From the NCBI GenBank assembly GCA_038231615.1, contig JBBRLA010000026.1, positions 1-25,798 on the forward strand: a stretch of DNA of 25,798 bases. The letters are read 5' to 3'. The number at the start of each line of letters is the position of its first letter. Within the stretch, counting starts at the first letter, position 1. This DNA is from JBBRLA01 sp038231615. GTDB lineage: Bacteria > Myxococcota_A > Polyangia > Palsa-1104 > JAEUJZ01. The notes under the pieces are model-generated. The model was given only the letters and a program-made list of their open reading frames with translations, was not told the origin of the DNA and did not search any database. Of the stretch, positions 8,194-15,947 are shown one piece after another. Position numbers and translations under genes: made by a program.

Positions 8194-9309
8194 CTATGGA
8201 CCCACTCGGCCGAAGTCGGTCCCGTAGGCGAAGCTCAGCAGCTTGGGAAAATATTCTTCCACGGTCGGTGGCGAAAGCCCCGCCGCTATCGCCGCCGTGG
8301 TGTCGAAGCGCGGGTTCCGCCGGGTGTACGCCGCCATCAACGCCCCGTTCTTGTACAGGCGCGGCGCCGCCCGCGACAGCACCGGCCCCGCCGCCCGGTT
8401 CACATGGCGCAGCGGACCCTCGGGGTCGATGAAGCCCAGCCGCGCCACCCCGAAGTGATCGCAGGCCATCGCCACCAGCTCCCCGATGGTGGCAGCCCGG
8501 TCCCCCGCGGCCAGGTGGAAGCACTGCCCCACTGACTTGGGGCTCAGATACAGCTTCGTCACCGACTCCGCCACGAAATTCACCGGCACGATGTCCAGCA
8601 CGCACGCCGGGTTCACCGGCAACCGCACCAGCCTTGGCAGGAACGCCCGGGACATGCCGTAAAACCGCACCAGCACCTTCATCGGCCAGTAAATCGTCTT
8701 GTAACTCGTAGTCTGCCCCGTGCGGGAGTCCCCGACGATGATCGAGGGGCGGTGGATGGCCACCGGCAGCTCCTCCCGGGCCCGCCTGCACAGCGTCTCC
8801 GCCTCGAACTTGCTCTGCTCGTAGGTGTTGCGAAAGCCCTGCCCGCGGGACAGTTCCTCCTCCATGCACAGGTCGGTGCGGTCCCCCGCCACGTACGCCG
8901 TCCCCACATAGTCCAGCCGCCCAGAGGCCCCGCGCTTGCGCACCGCCTGACACAGCTTGATCGACGACTCCGTACCGCCGACGTTGATCCGCCGCGCCTC
9001 CTCCAGCGAGTGGTCGAAGTTCGTCGTGGCCGCCACGTGCAGCACCCGGTCCACCCGCTCGACCAGCGCCGCGTGCTCGTATTCCGAAAGCCCCAGCCGC
9101 GGACGTTCGATGTCGCCCCGCAGGGCCTGCAATCGTTCGCGCTGGTGTTCGGGCAGGTCCTGCACCAGCCGTTCCCGCCGCCGGGCCAGGTCGGCCTCGT
9201 CCTTGGCGCGAATCAGGGCCACCAACCGGGCGTCCTGGTCCGCCTGGAACAGGGAACGAACCACTTCTCTGCCTAAAAACCCCGTGGCGCCTGTGATGAA
9301 TGCAGTCAT
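8194..9309 (-). CDS. NAD(P)-dependent extended SDR / thioester-reductase-like oxidoreductase
   Basis: 371 residues. The N-terminal Rossmann motif is GATGFLG (7-13). The catalytic set is T137 (in VGTAYV) with Y163 and K167 (Y-x-x-x-K). Segments such as HVAATTNFDHSLEEARRINVGGT and IHRPSIIVGDSRTG are characteristic of the NAD_binding_4 / male-sterility group, which includes fatty acyl-CoA and thioester reductases. The substrate is unknown; an acyl or lipid-linked group is plausible. No membrane segment is obvious. It lies 72 bp below the GrpE-like gene and 102 bp above the Hsp70 gene on the same strand, so it is probably in the same operon although it has no chaperone function. The start is the ATG at 9307-9309, with a poorly spaced purine-rich site. 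Confidence 0.85.
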   Translation of the reverse strand: MTAFITGATGFLGREVVRSLFQADQDARLVALIRAKDEADLARRRERLVQDLPEHQRERLQALRGDIERPRLGLSEYEHAALVERVDRVLHVAATTNFDHSLEEARRINVGGTESSIKLCQAVRKRGASGRLDYVGTAYVAGDRTDLCMEEELSRGQGFRNTYEQSKFEAETLCRRAREELPVAIHRPSIIVGDSRTGQTTSYKTIYWPMKVLVRFYGMSRAFLPRLVRLPVNPACVLDIVPVNFVAESVTKLYLSPKSVGQCFHLAAGDRAATIGELVAMACDHFGVARLGFIDPEGPLRHVNRAAGPVLSRAAPRLYKNGALMAAYTRRNPRFDTTAAIAAGLSPPTVEEYFPKLLSFAYGTDFGRVGP

Positions 9310-9381
9310 GCCCTGGGCACCGTGCCGCCAGTCTCATCACTTGTCAACCTTGTGCTGGCTTTTTCCATCGACCCTTCCGAT

Positions 9382-10041
9382 TCACTCCGCCGCGGTGATC
9401 ACCTGCGCCCGCCGGGCGATGGCCGGGGTCGGTCCCGCTCCGACGAAGAACCCGCGCCGGGCCACCTCGACGATGTCGTGGATCTGCACCTTGGCCCCCA
9501 TCGCCCGGCACTGATCCCTGGGCCGCGTGTCCACCACCTCGTGCAGCACCGGGTCGAAGTGCGTGCCCAGCGCCGGGATCTCCCGCAAGCCCAGGCCCAA
9601 AAGCACCTGCAGCATCCCCTTGTCCACCCGGGAAAGCTCCTCCATCCAGCGGCGATCGCCCGCCGCTCGGGCGAAGTGCAGGGCGTGCTCGAAGAGGTCG
9701 GTAACCGAAAGCAACTCGCCCAGCAGAAGCTCGTTCTTCTGCAAGAGCCCGTCTCGCTCCCGGCGCAAATTCTCGATGACCTCCTCCTTGCCGGCGATCG
9801 CCCGGCGCAGCTCGTCGGCCAAACCCTGCACCTCGGCGGAGAGCAGCGTTACCTCCTGCGCGGTCTTCATCTGCTGCTTGCCCATCCGCGCCACCTGCTT
9901 CACGAAGGCCCCCGCATGATCGACAAGGTTCGGCAGGTTTAGGACGTCGCCGGTTTCGGGCACCGGAGGCAGGCGCCAAAGCTCGGCCAGAAACTCTGCC
10001 GGCAGGGGGACGGTGGCGATCGAATCCGCGGGGCTGGACAT
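9382..10041 (-). CDS. GrpE-like nucleotide exchange factor
   Basis: 219 residues from the ATG at 10039-10041. A long charged helix (about 70-125, ending ENLRRERDGLLQKNELLLGELLSVTDLFEHAL) is followed by the GrpE beta-domain pattern: LGLREIPALGTHFDPVLHEVVDT, then VEVARRGFFVGAGPTPAIARRAQVITAA. The family stimulates ADP release from Hsp70, and the Hsp70 gene two places downstream is the likely partner. The N-terminal 50 residues are Pro/Leu-rich and unlike canonical GrpE. The reading frame stays open upstream to 10233, but that extension is Arg/Pro/Ser-rich with no family similarity. No good Shine-Dalgarno supports either start, so the N-terminus is uncertain. It is the first gene of the minus-strand cluster and diverges from comEC. 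Confidence 0.85.
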   Translation of the reverse strand: MSSPADSIATVPLPAEFLAELWRLPPVPETGDVLNLPNLVDHAGAFVKQVARMGKQQMKTAQEVTLLSAEVQGLADELRRAIAGKEEVIENLRRERDGLLQKNELLLGELLSVTDLFEHALHFARAAGDRRWMEELSRVDKGMLQVLLGLGLREIPALGTHFDPVLHEVVDTRPRDQCRAMGAKVQIHDIVEVARRGFFVGAGPTPAIARRAQVITAAE

Positions 10042-10231
10042 GGACGGAAGGCTATCATGCGCGCCATGTCCAGAGACAACCTCTCGCTGGGCGAGGCCCG
10101 GCGCATCGCCCTGTGCGCGCCGGGCCGCGACCGCAGGGCTGCGCACCCTGGCCGACTGGCTGGACCTGGGCGAAGGAAAGATTTTCGCCATACCGCGCAA
10201 CATCTCCGGCGTCCGGCCGATAACCGCCCGC

Positions 10232-12973
10232 ATGCCGACGGCCCTGCCCCTGGTTGCGTGGACCTACGTGCTCGGCATCTGGCTGGGAGACGTGGCCCGC
10301 TTCGACTTCCCGACCGCTCGCGGCGGAGCGCTCATCGCGGGCCTCCTCTTCCTGTTGTCCCTGAAACGACGGCGCCTGCGCGGCTGCGCGATCCTCCTGT
10401 GCGCCCTCTTCGTGGGCGTGCTCGCTCAATCCCGACGGCCCCCCGTGGCCCAGGTGCTCCTCGACCTGGGCCCGCCGGAGCGACCCGACACCCCCACTGA
10501 AGACGACCCCGAAGAGCGCGGCCCCCGCGCGCCCCTGCTGTGCCACGGCACCGTTGCTGCTGTTCCGACTCAGACCCCCGAGGGCAGCCTGGTTCGCATC
10601 CGCGTCAACGCCGCCGCCCCCGGCGCACCCGACACTACCTTACGCCCCGGCGAACCTCACGCCCCCTTCGCTTTCTCCTTCCGCACCATCACCCCCGCGA
10701 TCCTGCTGCAAGTCTCCGTCCGCGGGCCCTTGCGCGAGGCTCTGTACCCGGGCGACCCCGTGCTCCTCCGCGCCCGGCCGCGCTCGCCACAGGGTTTCGC
10801 CAACCCCGGCGCCCCCGACCCCCTCCGCCGCGCCGCCGCAGACGGCATCCAGGCAGTGTCCAGCGTCGAACCCGCCGTCCTCATGCGCCTCAGCGATGAC
10901 GACATGGCTCTTCGGGCCGCCCCGCGCCCCATCACCGCCCGCCTCTCCCACGACATCGCCGACCTGCGCACCCGCCTGGATGCCTTCCTCCGCACCCGCC
11001 TCGCCGCTGATCCCGACGCCGAGGGCGGCACCGCCTACGCCCTCGTTGCCTCCCTGGTCCTTGGCGAGCGCGCCGCCCTTTCGCAGGCCGACGCCCGCCG
11101 CAAGGAACGCGGCCGCCCCACTCTGGACAGCACCTTCCGCGACGCTGGCATCTACCATGTTCTCTCCGTCAGCGGACTCCATCTTGCCGTGGCCGCCTAC
11201 CTCTTCTACCGTGGCCTGACGTTTCTCCTCCTCCGCGTCCCGCCCCTTGCCCGCCGCCTCCCCGTGCGCCGCCTGGCCGCCGCCGCCGCCCTCCCCGCGA
11301 CCCTCTTTTACACCCTCCTCACCGGCGCCGAGGTCGCCACCGTCCGCGCCGCCTGTGTCGCCGCCCTCTATTTCCTCGCTGTCCTCTGCGGACGCCGCGC
11401 CCGCCTGCCCGAGGCACTCGCCGCGGCCGCCCTGTTTCTGCTCCATCCCGGCGCGGCCCCCCTCTTCCTCTTCGACCCGTCCCTCCAGCTCTCCCTCGCC
11501 GCGGCCCTGGGCACCACCTGCTTGCGGCCCCTGCGCGTGTTCGCCCCGGCGTGCCTGTGCGCCGCCCCCGACCTTCTTTCGCGCACTGCCCGCGGCGCCC
11601 TCCGCCTCAGCGAGGCCACCGTGGCGGCGATCCTGGCCACCGCGCCCATCTGCGCCCTGCATTTTGCCCAGTTCCAGGCCGCCGGGGTCCTCGGCAACCT
11701 GCTGGCCGCCCCTTTGGGCGAACTCCTCGTCGTTCCCTTGGGCCTCTTCGGCGCCCTCCTGGGCCAGTTCGCCCCCGCCGCCGGCAACCTGCTGGTCTCT
11801 GCCGCCGGGGCCTCCGCCCTCGCCATGGCCGGCCTGGCCGAGGAGATCGCCGGCCTCGGCCTCTCCTTCTATGTGCCGGCACCGGGCACGATGGTACTCA
11901 TCCTCTACGCCGCCGCTCTGCTTCTCCTCGCCCGCGGGCGCCGCGCCTTCCTGTGGCCGCTCGCCGGGTCGCTTGGTCTGTACGCCGCCGCCTGGCTCCT
12001 GCCCCCCGGGGCCCTCCTGGCCACCTTTCTCGACGTCGGACAGGGCGACGCAGCGGTGGTCGAGGCGCCCGGCGGCGGCGTCCTGGTCATCGACGCCGGG
12101 GGACTGCCCGTGCCCGCCCTGCCAATCTCCGGCGATCCCTTCGACCCAGGCGAGCGCGTCGTCGCGCCCTACCTCCACCTTCGCGGCCACCGCCACATCG
12201 ACCTGCTGATTGCCTCGCATCCTCACCCCGATCACATCGCCGGAATGGCCGCCCTTCTTGAGGCGTTCACCGTGGGAGAATTGTGGACCGCCTGGCCACC
12301 AGAGGGCCCCGCGACATCGGGTGGAGAGCACCCCGACCCCGCCTTCCAGCGACTGCTCGCCGCCGCCGCCCGACGCGGCGTCCCGGTCACGCGCCCGCGC
12401 CCCCTTACAATCGGCGGCCTTCACATCCAGCCGATCGCCCCCTGCGCCGGACCGCCCTGCGCCATCACCCCCTACACAGGGCTCCGCCACAACGACAACT
12501 CCCTGGTCCTGCGCCTGTCCTATGCCGGTCGCACCCTCCTTTTCCCGGGCGACATCGAGTTGCCCGGCGAACTGCTCCTCCTCGACGCCCACGACCGCGG
12601 CCTGCCGGTGTCGGCGGACCTCCTGAAGGTGCCCCATCATTGCAGCCGCACCAGTTCCAGCGAATCCCTCCTGCGCGAGGTCGCCCCGCGGGTTGCAGTA
12701 TGTTCCCTGGGCCTGCGCAACCAATACGGCTTCCCCGCCAGGGAGGTGGTGGCCCGCTACCAGCAGGCGGGCGTGGCCCTTTTCCGCACCGATCAGGCCG
12801 GCGCGGTCCAGGCGGTGGTGACCCCCGGCGGCGACCTGATCCTCGATACCACGAGGAGAATTCCACCACCCGAAGCCAACCCGATCCGGGTGAGCACCCC
12901 TTGGACCAAGCCCCGCCTGAGCCGCGCGTTCCGGGAAGCGGCCTACTCCTTGAGCAAGTGGCTCAGGTTTTGA
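10232..12973 (+). CDS. comEC: ComEC/Rec2 family DNA internalisation protein
   Basis: 913 residues from the ATG at 10232, chosen because MPTALPLVAWTYVLGIWLGD matches the usual hydrophobic ComEC N-terminus; the frame is open further upstream, but that part is arginine-rich and unlike the family. It has the three family parts: an N-terminal DUF4131-type region with two or three membrane helices and an OB-like soluble part; the multi-helix Competence core (with YHVLSVSGLHLAVAAYLFYRG near its start); and a C-terminal metallo-beta-lactamase domain with FLDVGQGDA (599-607), SHPHPDH (662-668), FPGDIE and KVPHHCSRTSS. The zinc-binding H-x-H-x-D-H is intact, so nuclease activity is likely. The protein is the inner-membrane channel for single-stranded DNA in natural transformation. 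No pilus or comEA genes are adjacent. Its 3' end overlaps the convergent lipoprotein gene by 31 bp. Confidence 0.95.
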   Translation: MPTALPLVAWTYVLGIWLGDVARFDFPTARGGALIAGLLFLLSLKRRRLRGCAILLCALFVGVLAQSRRPPVAQVLLDLGPPERPDTPTEDDPEERGPRAPLLCHGTVAAVPTQTPEGSLVRIRVNAAAPGAPDTTLRPGEPHAPFAFSFRTITPAILLQVSVRGPLREALYPGDPVLLRARPRSPQGFANPGAPDPLRRAAADGIQAVSSVEPAVLMRLSDDDMALRAAPRPITARLSHDIADLRTRLDAFLRTRLAADPDAEGGTAYALVASLVLGERAALSQADARRKERGRPTLDSTFRDAGIYHVLSVSGLHLAVAAYLFYRGLTFLLLRVPPLARRLPVRRLAAAAALPATLFYTLLTGAEVATVRAACVAALYFLAVLCGRRARLPEALAAAALFLLHPGAAPLFLFDPSLQLSLAAALGTTCLRPLRVFAPACLCAAPDLLSRTARGALRLSEATVAAILATAPICALHFAQFQAAGVLGNLLAAPLGELLVVPLGLFGALLGQFAPAAGNLLVSAAGASALAMAGLAEEIAGLGLSFYVPAPGTMVLILYAAALLLLARGRRAFLWPLAGSLGLYAAAWLLPPGALLATFLDVGQGDAAVVEAPGGGVLVIDAGGLPVPALPISGDPFDPGERVVAPYLHLRGHRHIDLLIASHPHPDHIAGMAALLEAFTVGELWTAWPPEGPATSGGEHPDPAFQRLLAAAARRGVPVTRPRPLTIGGLHIQPIAPCAGPPCAITPYTGLRHNDNSLVLRLSYAGRTLLFPGDIELPGELLLLDAHDRGLPVSADLLKVPHHCSRTSSSESLLREVAPRVAVCSLGLRNQYGFPAREVVARYQQAGVALFRTDQAGAVQAVVTPGGDLILDTTRRIPPPEANPIRVSTPWTKPRLSRAFREAAYSLSKWLRF

Positions 12974-13503
12974 TCCAGCGTCTTGTCGATCACCGCGCCG
13001 CCGCGATCGATCACCGCGGCGCTGCGCGCTTCGCGATCGATCACCGCGGCGCTGCGCGCTTCGCGATCGTCCTTGCCCTGCCCCTCCGACCGCCAGCCGT
13101 AGAACGTCGCCGGTCCACGGGGGCTGCGATCGAAGGTGAGGCGCAGGTCGAAGTTAGCCGGCCCCTCGCCCTTGCGCAGTTCCTCGATGCGGTAGTGCAC
13201 TGTCTTCTTGTCTCCGGTGTGCAGTAGGTTGAAGCGGATCTCCTCACCGGTGTGCTCGAAGCCGAAGAGTTCGAAGCCGCCCGCAAAGATCGTGCGGTCC
13301 TGGTACACCCCGCTGTGGTTGAACTCAGGGATGAAGCGGAAGACGTGGAAGCGGTCCTTCTTTCCCTCAGGCATCTTGCTCAGCCAGTTGCGGTTGACCA
13401 GCAGCGAGCCGGCTTGCTCCGGCGAAAGTGCCCTGGGTGCCTGCCTGGAACAGGCAGAAGCAACGAGGGTTATAGTGAGAAGCAAAACGCAAAGGGGCTT
13501 CAT
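12943..13503 (-). CDS. Small predicted lipoprotein with C-terminal 10-residue tandem repeats
   Basis: 186 residues from the ATG at 13501-13503, which has AAGGAG seven bases upstream; an earlier in-frame start is not supported. The N-terminus is a lipoprotein signal (MKPLCVLLLTITLVASAC, lipid-modified Cys at 18; the lipobox is slightly atypical with Ala at -3). The mature part has an NRNWLSKMPEGKKDRFHVFRF motif and beta-strand-rich segments resembling small lipocalin-like bacterial lipoproteins. I do not recognise a named family. The C-terminus carries repeats of R-E-A-R-S-A-A-V-I-D encoded by a 30-bp tandem repeat, followed by KTLDQNLSHLLKE. It is probably anchored in the envelope. Confidence 0.75.
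   Translation of the reverse strand: MKPLCVLLLTITLVASACSRQAPRALSPEQAGSLLVNRNWLSKMPEGKKDRFHVFRFIPEFNHSGVYQDRTIFAGGFELFGFEHTGEEIRFNLLHTGDKKTVHYRIEELRKGEGPANFDLRLTFDRSPRGPATFYGWRSEGQGKDDREARSAAVIDREARSAAVIDRGGAVIDKTLDQNLSHLLKE
13002..13069. repeat. 30-bp tandem repeat within the lipoprotein gene
   Basis: Two perfect 30-base units (13002-13031, 13032-13061) are followed by an 8-base partial unit (13062-13069). A diverged fragment precedes them at about 12986-13001. The unit length is a multiple of three, so copy-number change keeps the reading frame and adds or removes ten residues. Each unit contains overlapping GATC/CGATCG palindromes. Confidence 0.95.
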
Positions 13504-13583
13504 GTTGGATCTCCTTATGTGGAAGAAAACGCCGGTCAGTGTAGCAGGCCCGGGACGATCGCAGGATCTGCACAAACGGATCG

Positions 13584-13949
13584 TCAGTTGGGCAGGGCCT
13601 TGGGCGAGCGCGGGGGCAGGAGGGGGGCGGCTGTGGCCTCTTTCCCGTCTTCATCTGGCTCGCCGAGGCCCTGCCTGGTGAGGAGGAAACGGACGATGCC
13701 TTCGCCGCGCTCGGTGGAGATCTCGGCCTCGAAGGCGGGGCCGGTGATGGTGCCCAGGAGCATGTTCTTGTTCAGACGCACCACCTTGCCTGAGAGCAGG
13801 TCGCCCTGGATCTTCTCGCTCTTCTCCCCCTCGCGGTGCAGCCTACAGGCCGACTGATAGAGGCGCATGGCGACCTCCTGACTCAGGGGGAGGTTGCTGG
13901 ACAGGACTGCGATGAGCAGCCAGTACGTGCTTGGGTCGGGTCCTGCCAT
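13584..13949 (-). CDS. Small protein of unknown function
   Basis: 121 residues from the ATG at 13947-13949. The first 70 residues look structured (YWLLIAVLSSNLPLSQEVAMRLYQSA, then a basic segment HREGEKSEKIQGDLLSGKVVRLNKN), and a short strand-like part (GTITGPAFEAEISTERGEGIVRFLLTR) follows. The last 30 residues are Pro/Ala-rich and probably disordered. I do not recognise the family. The frame continues upstream to a GTG at 14033, but that extension looks non-coding and no good ribosome-binding site is visible for either start. It lies 80 bp upstream of the lipoprotein gene on the same strand and may be co-transcribed with it. Confidence 0.45.
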   Translation of the reverse strand: MAGPDPSTYWLLIAVLSSNLPLSQEVAMRLYQSACRLHREGEKSEKIQGDLLSGKVVRLNKNMLLGTITGPAFEAEISTERGEGIVRFLLTRQGLGEPDEDGKEATAAPLLPPRSPKALPN

Positions 13950-14102
13950 GCGGTTGAGGGTACTCCATGTTTCCGCGCCGGGCGAGAAATGCCAGTTCCA
14001 GGGCCGCGTGCACGTCGCTCTGAAGAATGGCACGAAAGGTCCTGACCCTCCTCCCGCGGGCGTGGGTGATGCCCGAGTGTCCGAAAGAGCCCTCTTTTAA
14101 TG

Positions 14103-14132
14103 TTGAGTTTGGTTCCGTAAAATTGGTAAAAA
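14103..14132 (+). promoter_or_regulatory. Candidate sigma70-type promoter for the His-rich protein gene
   Basis: TTGAGT (14103-14108) and TAAAAA (14127-14132) are separated by 18 bases in a short AT-rich island that stands out from the GC-rich surroundings. The predicted transcript would start about 65 bases before the ATG at 14204. Match quality is moderate. Confidence 0.35.
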
Positions 14133-14203
14133 ACAAGTGGCCCGATGAAGGGAGACGACCTAAGGTGTGGGCGCTGGACATCGTCCAGAGAAGGAGAATT
14201 TCA

Positions 14204-14422
14204 ATGGAAAAGCACAAGGGCGCGGAACACCACAAGCAGGCTGCCGAGCACCACGATCAGGCTGCCGGCCACCACCGGGAAGCAGCGAAACATCACGAGA
14301 CCAGCAATGCGGAGAAGGGGGCCCATCACGCGCACATCGCGCAGGGGCATCATCTTCATGCGACCCATCACGCCGAGGAAGCGGCCAAGCACCACGCGAC
14401 CGAACACGGCAAGAAGAAATAA
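14204..14422 (+). CDS. Small histidine-rich repeat protein
   Basis: 72 residues, about one quarter His, with a strong AAGGAG (14191-14196) seven bases before the ATG at 14204. The sequence is built from an approximate heptad, H-H-x-x-A-A-x, repeated along the length (EHHKQAAEHHDQAAGHHREA, KHHETSNAEKGAHHAHIAQG, HHLHATHHAEEAAKHH). This predicts one long amphipathic helix with His pairs along a face. No signal peptide or membrane segment is present. Similar small His/Ala-rich proteins are found in many soil proteobacteria, but their function is not established. Binding of a divalent metal such as nickel, cobalt, copper or zinc is a reasonable inference. The gene stands alone. Confidence 0.85.
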   Translation: MEKHKGAEHHKQAAEHHDQAAGHHREAAKHHETSNAEKGAHHAHIAQGHHLHATHHAEEAAKHHATEHGKKK

Positions 14423-14615
14423 GCAGCCTGAGAACAGAGGACGCGCGTCAGAAGGGGGCTGGCGCGCGGCCCTTGCGGTAGATGTGCCGACCGGTCCAAG
14501 CTCTCGCTGCGGGCCCGGTCTCGCATATTGCAGGCAGAAGGCCGCAGCGCGCACCGGCCCCCTGGGATTCCCCTCTCATTTGAGGTCGGATCGCTTCTTG
14601 CTTTTCTCCCGTGCT

Positions 14616-15800
14616 ATGACGTCCGCACCTCTTTGTCGCACCCGGAACCTCCTGTGCGACCAGTACGGCATGACTGGGGCGGAGAAAGCCCTGCTCATCG
14701 CCTTCTCGCTGGCCATCGTGGTCCTTCTGGGGGCCCTGGTCAGCCGAGGCAGCGATAAGGCCGCCAACGATGCCAAGCGCACCCTTGGCAAGGGCCAAGG
14801 GAGTACGGCGGCCCTGGGGCAGGTGGTGGCGCCCGGCCCCCTGGCGCTCGCCGGTGCCGTGCAGCAGCCGGGCCAGGTCGCCCCGCCCTCGCAGGCCCCC
14901 GCTGCGCCTGCACCTTCCCCGGCCCCGGCCCCCACCCTCGAGACCTCGAACGCGCCGCTGCCACGCCCGCCCCCGGCGGCCCCGGCGGCACCACCCAAGC
15001 CCTATGCCGGCCCCGACCCTCCGGCGACCCTGGGCAACTTCCGCGAACTGGCCGCCTTTGTGCAGGAGCGATACAACACAGGAGAGCCGATCGGCATCAT
15101 CAAGATCTCCGGCATGGACAAAGCCTACCTGGTCGTCTTGAGCGGCACCGAGTTCTTGGCCGATGGGGCGGCAGGGCCCAAGCAGGCTACCTACATCCCC
15201 GAGGATTTGCGTTCGGCGTTCCGCGCGAATGACGACTACCGGGACAACATCCTGCGCGCCATGAAGGCCTACGGCATCCCCAAGGGGGCACAGGTCTTCG
15301 TCGCCGGCCACAGCCTGGGCGGCATGGAGGCGCAGAACATCGTGGCCGATCCGCGCTTCCGCCGGCAGTACAACCCTCTGGCGGTAGCGACCTACGGGGC
15401 GCCGCTGACCACCCCCAACCTGAAGGGGGTGCCGACGAACCGCTTCTCCACCCCCGGAGACCCGGTGGTCAAACTCTCGCCGATCAGCGCGCCGGACACG
15501 GTGGCACGCACTGCCGCTTGGGGTGGCCACTACATCCTGAAAATTGGCAGCTTCGGGTACGTCGATCGCCGTCCGGTCGCGCCGATCTGGGAGCGCTACC
15601 AGACCCTCGTGGGCCCGCAGATAGACAGCCTGCTGGAGCGACACAATGCCTACCGCAGCCTGCCCGAGCTGGAGAAGTATCCGCTTGGAGGACCGGATGG
15701 CAAGCCGCTTCAGCTTGACACAAACAGTTTCCGTACGTTCAAAAACCCGCGCATCTCGATCGAGACCGGACCGCTTTTAGGCCGCATCCCGGTGCGGTGA
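14616..15800 (+). CDS. Lipase-like alpha/beta hydrolase with prepilin-type N-terminus
   Basis: 394 residues from the ATG at 14616. Residues 1-18 form a short leader with two Arg, ending in Gly18. M19-T-G-A-E23-K then begins a hydrophobic helix (ALLIAFSLAIVVLLGALV). Gly at -1, Met at +1 and Glu at +5 are the hallmarks of a prepilin peptidase site. A Pro/Ala linker (about 65-125) follows, then a class-3-lipase-like domain: GHSLGG with Ser233, Asp282 (in STPGDPVVKLSP) and His305 (in WGGHY) as the probable triad. It is likely an esterase or lipase held at the membrane or incorporated into a pilus-like structure. No Shine-Dalgarno is clear. A later ATG at 14670 would remove the leader and leave only a membrane anchor. 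Confidence 0.8.
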   Translation: MTSAPLCRTRNLLCDQYGMTGAEKALLIAFSLAIVVLLGALVSRGSDKAANDAKRTLGKGQGSTAALGQVVAPGPLALAGAVQQPGQVAPPSQAPAAPAPSPAPAPTLETSNAPLPRPPPAAPAAPPKPYAGPDPPATLGNFRELAAFVQERYNTGEPIGIIKISGMDKAYLVVLSGTEFLADGAAGPKQATYIPEDLRSAFRANDDYRDNILRAMKAYGIPKGAQVFVAGHSLGGMEAQNIVADPRFRRQYNPLAVATYGAPLTTPNLKGVPTNRFSTPGDPVVKLSPISAPDTVARTAAWGGHYILKIGSFGYVDRRPVAPIWERYQTLVGPQIDSLLERHNAYRSLPELEKYPLGGPDGKPLQLDTNSFRTFKNPRISIETGPLLGRIPVR

Positions 15801-15947
15801 TCAGACAGGCGGCGACGCGGCGAACTCGGGCCCGCTGCCCCGGCCACGAGCGCCATGCGCAAAAGGACGCCGAGGGGGGAAACATGTCGTCGGGTTCTGG
15901 GATCCGTGGTTTCATGAAATCCAGTGCAATCAGTGATATCGTCTGCG

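Noticed and set aside
9343..9348. Perfect TTGACA on the minus strand upstream of the reductase gene
   Set aside because: No acceptable -10 hexamer lies 16-18 bases downstream, so a promoter is not supported.
10640..12724. Long open frame (694 codons) on the minus strand
   Set aside because: It is antisense to comEC, has a Gly/Glu/Gln-rich low-complexity product, and the comEC strand shows clear family motifs throughout.
13554..13585. GACGATC/GATCGTC inverted repeat after the small unknown gene
   Set aside because: Only seven paired bases around an 18-base loop and no U-run; too weak to call a terminator.
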